Shown in pieces: positions 52,409 through 60,818 of a DNA stretch of 64,000 nucleotides (its first letter is position 1; each line of letters opens with the position of its first letter). This DNA is from Arsukibacterium sp. UBA5043 (GTDB lineage: Bacteria > Pseudomonadota > Gammaproteobacteria > Enterobacterales > Alteromonadaceae), in contig DIBV01000004.1 of the NCBI GenBank assembly GCA_002415085.1, forward strand, positions 205,586 through 269,585, read 5' to 3'. The position numbers were made by a program, and so were the translations under genes. Under the pieces are notes generated by a model that did no database searches, was not told the origin of the DNA, and saw nothing but the letters and a program-made list of their open reading frames with translations.

Positions 52409-53563
52409 ATGCACTGGGTGCGATATTTATTACCGTTGCTGATATTGATTGCTGTGCAGGCCGTTGGCCAGCAACGGTATTCAGAGGGGGCCTGTATTTT
52501 GCTGGACCAGCAGGTTCAGCGTTTTAGTCACATGCCGCAAAGTAGCAGTTATCGCAATGCTAAAAGCGAATACGATAAAAATTGCAACAGGCCCCAGCGG
52601 CCGGTACCGCCTAAACCTGCCCCCAAGCAAGCTGACCCGGTGGAGGTTAAGCCAGCTGAGCCTGAGCCGCGACAGCAAATTACCCCGGCAGAGACTATAC
52701 AGCCAACGCCGGCAGATACTGTGACCGACCCGGTACAGATTGAAACAAAACCGCCAGCAGTGACCGTTGCGTCACCTGCTGTAGTGGCTGAACAATTGCT
52801 GCAGGCAGAACCTGAAGAAGATAAACCAGCAGAACCGCAAGCCGCAGCGGCTGAACCAAATAGCGTGCCGCAGCCCATGTTGCCGGTGCCGGTTATTCTT
52901 CCAGCAGACGACAGGGGACTGCCTGTTGACTGGTGGCGGCCTGCTAATTTAGTAAACATGGTGTTAGCTAACCTGCCGCTGATCATTGCCAATATTTTCG
53001 CTTTTTTACTGGCTGTTTTTTTAATGACAAATTGGCTTGGTCTGAACTTACCGGGCTTTAAAGGTATTTTTGCCGAGTATAAATTAAACCGGCTGTTGCG
53101 CTGGCGTCTGGCCCGTGGTTATCGCCATTTTCGCAAGCTGAAATTACTCACCGCCAAAGAAGAACTGGTGGTGGTTGATCATCTGGTGCTTAGCCCGTTT
53201 GGTATTTTTGTGATTATGGTAAAGGGCTATCGTGGCAGCATTTTTGGTGACGTAGCCGAGGCCAATTGGTTACGGCAGTATTTTGGTACTAAAAAGCAAT
53301 TTATGAATCCGCTGCATCAGAACTTTAAGCATGTTGAAGCGATAAAACATCACTTAGAGCTGCAGGGCACCCCTTTAGCACAACATGTGCATTCGGTTAT
53401 TGCTTTTAGCAGGCTGGCCCAGTTTAAAACCGAGATGCCGGCAAATGTAACTTATCTCGATACGGCGCCGATATACCTGAAAAAGTTCGAAGAGCCCTGT
53501 TTTGATGATGATCAACTGAATCGGTTTGCCGCGTTACTGCGCCAGGCCAGTACTGCCAATTAA
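52409..53563 (+). CDS. Membrane-anchored NERD-domain protein, paralogue 3, catalytic Glu lost
   Basis: About 384 residues from the ATG at 52409, chosen because it matches the starts and the promoter distance of the other two paralogues; an earlier ATG at 52394 adds five residues. Signal peptide, exported head YSEGACILLDQQVQRFS...KNCNRPQRP, a long Pro/Ala/Glu-rich linker (about 60-165), membrane helix (about 180-205) and a NERD domain. In this copy the motif reads VVDHLVLSPFGIFVIMVKG, with Met270 in place of the catalytic Glu, and EIDH is VVDH. The rest of the fold is kept (FMNPLHQNFKHVEAIKHHL), so it is probably a non-cutting relative. Its stop overlaps the YgjP-type gene stop. Confidence 0.8.
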   Translation: MHWVRYLLPLLILIAVQAVGQQRYSEGACILLDQQVQRFSHMPQSSSYRNAKSEYDKNCNRPQRPVPPKPAPKQADPVEVKPAEPEPRQQITPAETIQPTPADTVTDPVQIETKPPAVTVASPAVVAEQLLQAEPEEDKPAEPQAAAAEPNSVPQPMLPVPVILPADDRGLPVDWWRPANLVNMVLANLPLIIANIFAFLLAVFLMTNWLGLNLPGFKGIFAEYKLNRLLRWRLARGYRHFRKLKLLTAKEELVVVDHLVLSPFGIFVIMVKGYRGSIFGDVAEANWLRQYFGTKKQFMNPLHQNFKHVEAIKHHLELQGTPLAQHVHSVIAFSRLAQFKTEMPANVTYLDTAPIYLKKFEEPCFDDDQLNRFAALLRQASTAN

Positions 53564-54066
53564 GGTGTGTGGCCCGGCTGTTCCAGTAAGGTCAGATATA
53601 AACGTAAATCCAGCTCCAGCTGATGATAAGCGGGCTCCATATGCAGGCACAGCTTATAAAAGGCTTTGTTATGGTCTTTTTCCCGCAGGTGGGCCAGTTC
53701 GTGGATTACCACCATTTGCAATAGCGGTAGTGGCAGTTGCTTTAGCAGCGCAGCCACCCGTATTTCATTTTTACTTTTTAGTTTGCCGCCCTGCACCCGA
53801 CTAACCTGAGTATGGGTACCCAGTGCGTTATTAATAATATGTATTTTCGGGTCAAATACCACTTTACTGACCGGCTCACTGCTTTTCAGCCATTGCCGTT
53901 TTAGATCCATGGTTAGTTCATACAGGGCTTTATCGGTTTGCACCGGATGGCCCTGCTCCGGGTAGCGTTGTTGTAATACCGTACCCAGCTTGTTGTCAGC
54001 CAGCAGCTGACGCACCTGCTGCTGCAGGCTATCAGAATAATGACGAAGGTAGGGCAGGTCAGACAT
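53560..54066 (-). CDS. YgjP-like metallopeptidase (DUF45/WLM)
   Basis: 168 residues. The zinc motif HELAHLREKDHNKAFYKLC (about 114-132) is the YgjP/DUF45 HExxH...H signature. Soluble, no signal peptide. Family members are predicted zinc peptidases with unknown substrates. It lies 6 bases downstream of the stop of the exported paralogue at 54073 on the same strand and may be co-transcribed with it. Its stop overlaps the NERD gene stop, convergently. Confidence 0.85.
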   Translation of the reverse strand: MSDLPYLRHYSDSLQQQVRQLLADNKLGTVLQQRYPEQGHPVQTDKALYELTMDLKRQWLKSSEPVSKVVFDPKIHIINNALGTHTQVSRVQGGKLKSKNEIRVAALLKQLPLPLLQMVVIHELAHLREKDHNKAFYKLCLHMEPAYHQLELDLRLYLTLLEQPGHTP

Positions 54067-54072
54067 GACTGA

Positions 54073-54981
54073 CTAGTCTGTCAACCGCTGAAAAGTAGCT
54101 TTGGCATTAGATGCCATAAAGTAACTTTGCCATTGCTGCAGCGGCAGTTGGTATTGCAAGGTCTGATTGTTATAACTCAGATAAGTGCTTCCGTCTGGCT
54201 GCCAGGCTAGCTGAATTAATACTGGTTCGCCCGGAACAATATCATCAGCGATGTACTTTTTGAACGGCACTTTTCCTGGTTGGTGATACTCCAGCGCTAA
54301 TATAACTTGCTCGTCACTTTCTAATGACAGATGAAGAGAAACACGCATATGTGTCCCTTCAGGATCACCCCACTGCACATGGGTATAAGGCAGCCACCTC
54401 TGCTGTTCGTCCTGTTCTTTGCTAAGGTCAGAAGGTTTGTTAGCATCTAAAGATAACATGAAGCTGACTTTGGCCGGAGCCAATTGCAGTGGCAGTGGAT
54501 AAAGTCCGTACTTACCAGAAGGAATATTCAGAAATAGTTTGTCTGGTTTGACTTGACTGGCGTGATCAACCAAATATTGTGGCAAAGGAGACATGCTGTG
54601 GTCTGCGGAATTGCTGTGTCGGTACATCGTTTCTATGCTACCTGATTCGCTACGATAACGAAAAGTATCAGCATTGATTAACACTACCTCATTACAAAAG
54701 TTGTATTCATCTATGGGATAAGGTTGCTCACTGGTAACATCAAATAATCGGTAGGTCAGGTTAAGGCAGGACTGTTTGCCAACTTGGCGCCAGTCGCCCG
54801 TAGCGATGTAAAACATATTGTCAATGACGCCATAGGCATATACATCACCGTTGGAAAAGTAAGAGACATAGCCATGACAGCTTTTACCCTCATCGTCCGA
54901 CTCACACCATTTACCAATCCGGCTATCAGCTAACAGCGGCCATGCTGTCAACAGTAGTATGGCTGTCAGTATTTTTCTCAA
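54073..54981 (-). CDS. Exported protein, tandem paralogue A
   Basis: 302 residues from a TTG start with GGGACATTAG upstream; no suitable ATG is found near the signal peptide (MRKILTAILLLTAWPLLA). The mature part begins GKWCESDDEGKSCHGYVSYFSNGDVYAYG and ends WQSYFMASNAKATFQRL. It closely resembles the next gene upstream throughout, including Cys positions. Function unknown; probably periplasmic or secreted. Confidence 0.75.
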   Translation of the reverse strand: MRKILTAILLLTAWPLLADSRIGKWCESDDEGKSCHGYVSYFSNGDVYAYGVIDNMFYIATGDWRQVGKQSCLNLTYRLFDVTSEQPYPIDEYNFCNEVVLINADTFRYRSESGSIETMYRHSNSADHSMSPLPQYLVDHASQVKPDKLFLNIPSGKYGLYPLPLQLAPAKVSFMLSLDANKPSDLSKEQDEQQRWLPYTHVQWGDPEGTHMRVSLHLSLESDEQVILALEYHQPGKVPFKKYIADDIVPGEPVLIQLAWQPDGSTYLSYNNQTLQYQLPLQQWQSYFMASNAKATFQRLTD

Positions 54982-55107
54982 ACTAATGTCCCAATCCTTG
55001 TTAGTTGTCAGTTGAACAATAATAAGTAACTTGTTCTAAATCAACTTGAATATAAAGGAACTGATGGTGCTTCCACTGTACCAAATTTATTTTTAGCAAT
55101 TATCCAG

Positions 55108-56004
55108 TTACTCTTCAGGCAACCTTTGAAAGGTGGCTTTGGTATTGGAGGCCATGAAGTAGCTTTGCCATTGCTCAAGCGGCAACTTGTATTGCACGGT
55201 TTGATCTTTATAGCTCACGGTGGTGAGACCGTCAGGTTGCCAGTCAAGGTGAATTAACACCGCTTCGCCAGGCGTGATATCACTGGCCAGTGCTTTGCGA
55301 AAGGGTTTATAGCCCGGCATGATATATTCGATCATCAGCAAGGCGCTGTCGGCATCTTTGGGCTGCAGCAACGATACCCGCAGGTAGTCGTTGTCCGGAT
55401 CGCCAATCTGCACGTTGGCATAGGCGGTAACCGTGTTATCGTCTGCTGCAATCGGGGTGAGTGACATGTTAAAGCTGACACTGGCCGGTGCCATTTCCAG
55501 TGGCAGCGGATACAAACCAAACCGACCTGGCGGTACATTAAGCGCCAGCAGCTTAGGCTTAACTTTACCAGCGTTTTCTGCCAGCTGGCTGGGCGCCGGT
55601 GACATACTGTGGTCTGGCGTCTCGCTTATCTGGTAGAACGTGGCAATGCTGCCATCTTCTTTTTGGACACTAAGCAGTGATTTACTTTGGCTAAGCACGG
55701 TATCGCAGATATTTCGATCATCAGGGGTAAAAGGTTGTTCGGTAACGATATCAAATGTTTTATAAATCAGGTTCAGGCACAACTGATCGCTATGCTGGCG
55801 CCAGTAACCGGTAGCAATGTACAGCAAATCATTGTTAACGCCATATCCATATACGTCGCCATTTTCAAAGTAGGACACATAACTGCTACAGGTTTTACCG
55901 GCATCTGTGGATTGACACCATTTACCCGGCTGGGCGGCGGCAAAGGGGGGAAACAACACGACTAAAGACAATATCAGCGCAAAACAAAAGGTATACTTCA
56001 TCAT
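55108..56004 (-). CDS. Exported protein, tandem paralogue B
   Basis: 298 residues. Signal peptide (about 1-24, FAAAQ) then GKWCQSTDAGKTCSSYVSYFENGDVYGYG, with the same layout as paralogue A: paired Cys near the start, CLNLIYKTFDI, a PDHSMSPAP segment, PPGRFGLYPLPLEMAPASVSFNMSL, and the same C-terminus WQSYFMASNTKATFQRL. It may be a two-part beta fold. The duplication is fairly old since the middles differ. GAGGTAATG precedes the start. No family recognised. Confidence 0.75.
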   Translation of the reverse strand: MMKYTFCFALILSLVVLFPPFAAAQPGKWCQSTDAGKTCSSYVSYFENGDVYGYGVNNDLLYIATGYWRQHSDQLCLNLIYKTFDIVTEQPFTPDDRNICDTVLSQSKSLLSVQKEDGSIATFYQISETPDHSMSPAPSQLAENAGKVKPKLLALNVPPGRFGLYPLPLEMAPASVSFNMSLTPIAADDNTVTAYANVQIGDPDNDYLRVSLLQPKDADSALLMIEYIMPGYKPFRKALASDITPGEAVLIHLDWQPDGLTTVSYKDQTVQYKLPLEQWQSYFMASNTKATFQRLPEE

Positions 56005-56008
56005 TACC

Positions 56009-56036
56009 TCTACTACGTTAAATCTACTACGTTACA
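56009..56036. repeat. 14-bp tandem direct repeat before paralogue B
   Basis: TCTACTACGTTAAA and TCTACTACGTTACA in direct succession, just upstream of the paralogue B start. The ACGTAGTAGA on the coding side could be an operator or an untranslated-leader repeat. Confidence 0.6.
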
Positions 56037-56233
56037 TCAGCTACGCCTTCACAATAATCAGCAATTGTACGAAAAGCAACCGATTATTTATGGCGTGCTG
56101 CGGCTAGTTTGAACCATGATGCGGGGTTAATTCGGCAGGCTGGCGACAGAGCTGTGGGTCAAAATCTCATTTGTTCTTGTTTATGCTCATGTTACTGTGT
56201 TTGCTTTATGGTGCAGTGAGCACATTAACATCA

Positions 56234-56279
56234 TTGCCTGGCGAGCCACTTTGCCACCCTTAACAGGCAATTTTTTTTT
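56234..56279 (+). promoter_or_regulatory. Hairpin and U-tract in the antiporter leader (possible attenuator)
   Basis: TTGCCTG (56234-56240) and CAGGCAA (56264-56270) pair around a 23-base loop and are followed by nine T residues. No plus-strand gene ends just upstream, so this terminator-like element lies in the 5' leader of the antiporter. A second weak hairpin AGCCCG/CGGGCT follows at 56281-56308. Together they suggest premature termination control; no known riboswitch class is recognised. Confidence 0.5.
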
Positions 56280-56336
56280 CAGCCCGATTAAATATTCTCT
56301 GGCGGGCTTTCGTTTTCTGCTGAATATGGAGATCCA

Positions 56337-58181
56337 ATGCATACTGCTACCCTGTTGCTGATCATGTTAAGTGCCGGCCTGGCCAGCCAATGGCTGGCCT
56401 GGCGTATCCGGATCCCCGCTATTGTTATTTTAATTGCCACCGGCCTTATTCTGGGCCCGGTCACCGGGGTGATTACCTTAGCGATGTCGCAAACCGAACT
56501 GACCGAGCTGATTGGCATGGGGGTGGCGATTATTCTGTTTGAGGGCGGCATGGACCTGAAATTGGGTGAATTTCGCAGGGTAGGCCATGGTATTGGCCGC
56601 TTGACGATAGTGGCGCCGCCACTGGCCTGGGTGTTTGGCGCCGCGGCCGCGCACTATGTCGCCGGGTTAAGCTGGCCGGTTTCCTGGGTATTGGGCGCCA
56701 TTCTGGTAGTGACCGGACCCACCGTTATTCTGCCTTTACTGCAACAGGCCCGGCTTAACCGGGAATCGTCTTCCTTGCTGAAGTGGGAAGGGATAGTGAA
56801 CGATCCGGTTGGCGTATTGCTGGCGGTGCTGACTTTTCAATATTTTACGCTGGCTGGCAGCGATTGGTCGCAGGTCGCAACCGGACTGGGTACCGCGATC
56901 GCTGTGGCGGCAGTGCTTGGCGGTGCCGGTGGCTGGCTTACTGGCTGGCTTTACCGGCGAGGAGCGGTACCGGCAAACCTGAAAGCACCGTTACTGATGG
57001 TATGGGTATTAGCAGCATACTGGCTTAGCAATCAGTTTCAGCATGAGGCGGGGTTATTGACGGTTACCGTCATGGGGCTGGTAATTGGCAATATGAAGCT
57101 GGTTGAACGTGATCCGCTGCGCCGGTTTAAAGAAAACCTGACCGTAGTGCTGCTATCGGTATTGTTTATTGTTATTCCGTCACAACTGAATATTGCACAT
57201 CTTAACTTGCTAACCTGGGGTGTATTGGCATTTGTGCTGGTGGTGTTATTACTGGTACGGCCGCTGACCATCGCGCTATCGACGCTGGGCGCGCCAATGC
57301 GGAACAAAGATAAAATACTGCTGGCGTGGATAGCGCCGCGTGGGATAGTGGCGGCGGCTACTGCAGGTATATTCGGACCGGCACTGGTAGACGCCGGTTA
57401 TCCGGACGCTGAGGCGCTGCTGCCCATTGTCTTTCTGATTATTATCGTCACGGTACTGGCCCATGGCCTGACGCTGGCGCCTTTAGCTCAGAAAATGTCG
57501 CTTGCCGCAAAAGAAGAGAACGGCCTGCTGATTGTTGGCGCATCGCCGTGGACTCTGGCATTGGCGCAGACATTAAAAAAACTGAAAGTAGATGTGGTGG
57601 TCGCCGATGGCTCTTATCAGCGGCTGAAGCCGATCCGGATGAATGGCATTAAGGTGTATTACGGGGAAATTTTATCTGAACATGCGGAACATGAGCTGGA
57701 AGATGAGCATCTGAGTTTTCTGCTGTGCGCTACCGACAACTATTATTACAACGCCCTGGTTTGTAAAGCACAAGGTCACGAGTTCGGCCATCACCGCACC
57801 TTTCAGCTGGCGCCGCATCTGGAGTCAGATATGAAACATAAAAGGCTTACGTTGCAGCAGCGCGGCTATTTTTCATTTGAAAAGACCACCGATTTTTACA
57901 CCCTGCAGCAACGCCTGACGGAGGGCTGGACCGTCCAGACTACCCGGCTAAGTAAAGACTTTGATCTGGAACGGTTGCAAAGCCGGCTAGGCAAGCTGGG
58001 TGAAGACTGGATATTGCTGGGCTGTGTGTCGGCACAAGGAGAGCTGAAAATATATTCCTGCGAACAACGCTTTAAGCCTACCCTGGGCTGGACCCTGCTG
58101 TATTTTGCTGATGAGAGCAAAGTAATGCTCACTGATGAAAAAGCGGACAAGCCGCCGCGTGAAACAGAGGCTGGCGTATAA
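56337..58181 (+). CDS. Cation/proton antiporter (CPA1, NhaP-like) with RCK-type C-terminus
   Basis: 614 residues. Eleven to twelve hydrophobic helices (1 to about 390) include conserved antiporter segments: IPAIVILIATGLILGPVTGV, IGMGVAIILFEGGMDL, VTGPTVILPLL, WEGIVNDPVGVLLA (the Asn-Asp pair of proton-antiport sites) and AWIAPRGIVAAATAGIF. The C-terminal soluble part (about 395-600) starts with NGLLIVGASPWTLALAQTL, a TrkA-N/RCK-like nucleotide fold. It exchanges Na+ or K+ for H+ across the inner membrane. GGAG precedes the ATG. It is 29 bases upstream of glutaminase, so both are likely in one transcript. Confidence 0.9.
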   Translation: MHTATLLLIMLSAGLASQWLAWRIRIPAIVILIATGLILGPVTGVITLAMSQTELTELIGMGVAIILFEGGMDLKLGEFRRVGHGIGRLTIVAPPLAWVFGAAAAHYVAGLSWPVSWVLGAILVVTGPTVILPLLQQARLNRESSSLLKWEGIVNDPVGVLLAVLTFQYFTLAGSDWSQVATGLGTAIAVAAVLGGAGGWLTGWLYRRGAVPANLKAPLLMVWVLAAYWLSNQFQHEAGLLTVTVMGLVIGNMKLVERDPLRRFKENLTVVLLSVLFIVIPSQLNIAHLNLLTWGVLAFVLVVLLLVRPLTIALSTLGAPMRNKDKILLAWIAPRGIVAAATAGIFGPALVDAGYPDAEALLPIVFLIIIVTVLAHGLTLAPLAQKMSLAAKEENGLLIVGASPWTLALAQTLKKLKVDVVVADGSYQRLKPIRMNGIKVYYGEILSEHAEHELEDEHLSFLLCATDNYYYNALVCKAQGHEFGHHRTFQLAPHLESDMKHKRLTLQQRGYFSFEKTTDFYTLQQRLTEGWTVQTTRLSKDFDLERLQSRLGKLGEDWILLGCVSAQGELKIYSCEQRFKPTLGWTLLYFADESKVMLTDEKADKPPRETEAGV

Positions 58182-58210
58182 TGGTCAAAAAGATCTGGCA
58201 GGGGAAGTGA

Positions 58211-59137
58211 ATGGATAATAACGCTGATTTAACCCCTATGTTGCAACGGCTACTTGCTGAATGCCGGCCGTTATATCGCCAGGGCAAAGTTGCCAATTAT
58301 ATCCCGGCGCTGGCTCAGGTCGCGCCGCAACATGCTGCGGTAGCAGTAGCGACGCTGGACGGTCAGATACATAGTGCAGGTGATGCGCAGCAGAATTTTT
58401 CGTTGCAAAGTATTTCGAAAATTTTTGGGCTGGTCATGGCGATGAACCGGCTGGATGACGAGTTGTGGCAACGGGTCAATATGGAGCCGTCAGGTCAGCC
58501 GTTTAATTCGATTGTGCAACTGGAGTGGGAACAAGGGATCCCGCGAAACCCGGTGATCAATGCCGGCGCTATTCTGGTAGCCGATGTATTGGTAAGCCAT
58601 TACTCTGCCAGTAAAACCGCTTTTTTAACGTTTTTGCGCCGCCTGACCGGCGAAGAAAATATTTATGCTGATCAGCAGGTGTATTTATCGGAGCTGGAGC
58701 ACGGTAATCGTAACGCTGCACTGGCGTATCTGATGAAAAGTTTTGGCAATATTGAAGCCGAGGTTCCGTTAGTGCTGGAGCATTACTTTCATCAGTGTGC
58801 TACCGCCATTAACTGTGAGCAGCTGGCCCGTAGTCTGTTATTTCTGGCCAACCGTGGAGTGCAACCGCACAGCAACGAGCAAATTTGCAGCCGGCGCGAT
58901 GCCCATCGGGTAAATGCAATTTTATCAACCAGCGGCATGTATGATCAGTCCGGTGAATTTGCCTTCCAGGTAGGCTTGCCTGCTAAAAGCGGCGTGGGGG
59001 GGGCCATTGTTGCGATCGTGCCGCAATTTGGGGTAATCACCGCCTGGAGCCCGCCGCTTAACCGGTTTGGTAATTCGGTGGTTGCGATGCAACTTATCAG
59101 GCAACTGGCGGATGAACTGGGGCTATCCTTGTTCTGA
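58211..59137 (+). CDS. glsA: Glutaminase A
   Basis: 308 residues, the standard length. It has the Ser-x-x-Lys catalytic motif SISK (S67, K70) in FSLQSISKIFGLVMAM, the conserved NSIVQLEWEQGIPRNPVINAGAI block and the late GLPAKSGVGGAIVAIVPQFGVITAWSPPL. It hydrolyses glutamine to glutamate and ammonia. AGGGGAAG precedes the ATG. Being paired with a proton antiporter, it may take part in acid-pH or salt homeostasis, where released ammonia takes up protons; that link is inferred. Confidence 0.95.
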   Translation: MDNNADLTPMLQRLLAECRPLYRQGKVANYIPALAQVAPQHAAVAVATLDGQIHSAGDAQQNFSLQSISKIFGLVMAMNRLDDELWQRVNMEPSGQPFNSIVQLEWEQGIPRNPVINAGAILVADVLVSHYSASKTAFLTFLRRLTGEENIYADQQVYLSELEHGNRNAALAYLMKSFGNIEAEVPLVLEHYFHQCATAINCEQLARSLLFLANRGVQPHSNEQICSRRDAHRVNAILSTSGMYDQSGEFAFQVGLPAKSGVGGAIVAIVPQFGVITAWSPPLNRFGNSVVAMQLIRQLADELGLSLF

Positions 59138-59163
59138 GCGGGTCAGGATAGCGTTGCTGAAGC

Positions 59164-59754
59164 TTACCGGTGTTTGCCGGGCGTCCAGCCCTCGGCTCCC
59201 AGCAAGGCTTCACCTGAGGCAATAGCCCCTTCCTCCAGCGAGGTGGCCATAGAATCATTCCAGCGGTTCAAATAGCCAAACAGCGCGACAACACCCATAA
59301 TTTCGACTATTTCGCCATGGTTCCAGTGCTGGTGCATTTGGGCCTGGATGGCTTCATCAACCGCATTAGGAACCTGAGACGCAGCAATAGCTAATTCGAG
59401 CGCGGCCCGCTCGGCCGCACTAAAGGCCGGGTCGGTTCGAAATTGCCAGATATTGGCAAGCTGCTCGTCGGGAGCGCCGTAGCGCTCCGCCGCTCGTATA
59501 GTATGGGCCTGACAGTAGCGACATCCGGTAGCATAGCTGGACACGTAAGCAATCAGCCGTTTGAGTGCAGAGGTTACCCGGCCATTGTTCTCCATTACCG
59601 CCATATTCAATTGAATGAAGGCTTTGGCAATGGCTGGCCGGTGGCTCATCGTCAGCACACTGTTCGGGCAAAAGCCCAGGGTTTCATTGAAAAATCGGGC
59701 CAGTTCAGCCACATCGGGGTTAGCATCGGCAGTCAGAGGGGGCACAAAAGCCAT
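59164..59754 (-). CDS. AhpD/CMD-family alkylhydroperoxidase-like protein
   Basis: About 196 residues from MAFVPPL at 59754, chosen for the AGGA just upstream; the frame extends back to 59826 without a ribosome site. It has the carboxymuconolactone decarboxylase/AhpD core with the redox motif GCRYCQAHTIRAAERYG (CxxCxxH), followed by EIVEIMGVVALFGYLNRWND. The Cys pair and His support a peroxidase-like role, although the substrate is unknown. Not obviously in an operon with neighbours. Confidence 0.87.
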   Translation of the reverse strand: MAFVPPLTADANPDVAELARFFNETLGFCPNSVLTMSHRPAIAKAFIQLNMAVMENNGRVTSALKRLIAYVSSYATGCRYCQAHTIRAAERYGAPDEQLANIWQFRTDPAFSAAERAALELAIAASQVPNAVDEAIQAQMHQHWNHGEIVEIMGVVALFGYLNRWNDSMATSLEEGAIASGEALLGAEGWTPGKHR

Positions 59755-59850
59755 CTTAAATCCTAAGGTAATTAATCCATTACTGAGTACTTTAGCATTT
59801 ACGCCTTTTTTTACTAGCCTGGACAACCCTTCCGGATCAGCTGCTATGGT

Positions 59851-60105
59851 TCAGCGTTTGTATTGGGTAGGGCAATAAGCCCGGCTTATTTCCGGGCTAC
59901 GTAATTTAAGGTGTTTGGTTGTGCGACCGCTGACCCGCGCCCGCCACAGCCTGAAAGAACCGGGTTTTAACTCGCGCCGCATTAGCTTTATTACGTCCGG
60001 CTCGCTTAAACCATATAAACTGCTTATAGCTTCAAACGGGGTACGGTCTTCCCAGGCCATTTCAATGACGCGTGATAAATCGGCGGTATTTAAATCAATA
60101 GTCAT
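59851..60105 (-). CDS. TIGR03643-family small protein
   Basis: 84 residues from MTIDLNT at 60105. It matches the TIGR03643 group: RVIEMAWEDRTPFEAISSLYGLSEPDVIKLMRRELKPGSFRLWRARVSGR, a helix-turn-helix-like fold with a basic tail. Function unknown, possibly DNA- or RNA-binding. It overlaps the 3' end of the cupin gene by 11 bases on the same strand, so the two are translationally linked. Confidence 0.8.
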   Translation of the reverse strand: MTIDLNTADLSRVIEMAWEDRTPFEAISSLYGLSEPDVIKLMRRELKPGSFRLWRARVSGRTTKHLKLRSPEISRAYCPTQYKR

Positions 60106-60805
60106 CGGGTGCCGGCTCCGTTGTAATAAATTTATCGCCCAGTAAGCCGGCACCCAGGTGGCCCACTTTGACGTAAATCAGAGCGCCCTCCGCACCGGTA
60201 AAAGGAGCATGTTGGCTGTAGCGAGGGCTGCGAAGCCAACTGCCAGCCGGATACTGGCCCCGCTCATCACAAAACAGCCCTTCGAGCACCAGTATCTCCT
60301 CGCCACCCACATGGATATGAGGGTTAAAGTGAGTATGTGGTGCCCAGCGTACTAGTGCAGTACTGACGCCATCATGCTCATGCAGTGGCAGTACTGACAA
60401 ACCGGATACCAGGCCCGGTCGCCACTGCTGCGCATGAGTATCGATAACCAGTTGCTGCTGATCGTCGGCGGAAAACTGCCATAATTTAACCAGCAAACTA
60501 CAACCATTACGGGAAAAAGGTTGGTGCGATGTGCCGGGTGGGTTTCTCAGGTAGGTACCGGCAGGATAATCGCCGTGTTCATCGCTGAACACGCCCTCCA
60601 GCACCAGTATTTCTTCACCGCCGTCATGAGTATGGCTGCTGTAGCCGCTGCCCGCAGCGTAACGCACGATGCTGGTAGCCCGGGCGACTTCGCCGCCGGC
60701 TCTGTCGAGCATCATCCGGCTGACCCCGGCTAAGGGTGATGCCACGAACTGATATTGCTCAGGAAAGATTACGGCGCGTTTACTGAAGTCACTGTGCAGC
60801 TGCAT
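60095..60805 (-). CDS. ChrR-type double-cupin protein
   Basis: 236 residues with two cupin domains. The first has SSHTHDGGEEILVLEGVFSDEHGDYPAGTYLRNPPGT SH (about 56-93) and the second NPHIHVGGEEILVLEGLFCDERGQYPAGSWLRSPRYSQH, each with the His/Glu set that binds zinc or iron. The arrangement is like the C-terminal domain of ChrR anti-sigma factors, but the N-terminal anti-sigma domain is absent and no ECF sigma gene is adjacent. It may be a redox or quinone-binding dioxygenase-like protein. It lies 13 bases downstream of the VOC gene, same strand, and overlaps the TIGR03643 gene. Confidence 0.85.
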   Translation of the reverse strand: MQLHSDFSKRAVIFPEQYQFVASPLAGVSRMMLDRAGGEVARATSIVRYAAGSGYSSHTHDGGEEILVLEGVFSDEHGDYPAGTYLRNPPGTSHQPFSRNGCSLLVKLWQFSADDQQQLVIDTHAQQWRPGLVSGLSVLPLHEHDGVSTALVRWAPHTHFNPHIHVGGEEILVLEGLFCDERGQYPAGSWLRSPRYSQHAPFTGAEGALIYVKVGHLGAGLLGDKFITTEPAPDDY

Positions 60806-60818
60806 TGTCAGCTAACCT

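Larger units (their letters stand above)
56005..56336. other. 332-base region between divergent genes
   Basis: It holds a 14-base direct repeat near the minus-strand gene and a long structured leader ahead of the antiporter gene, with two hairpins; both are listed separately. Confidence 0.6.
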
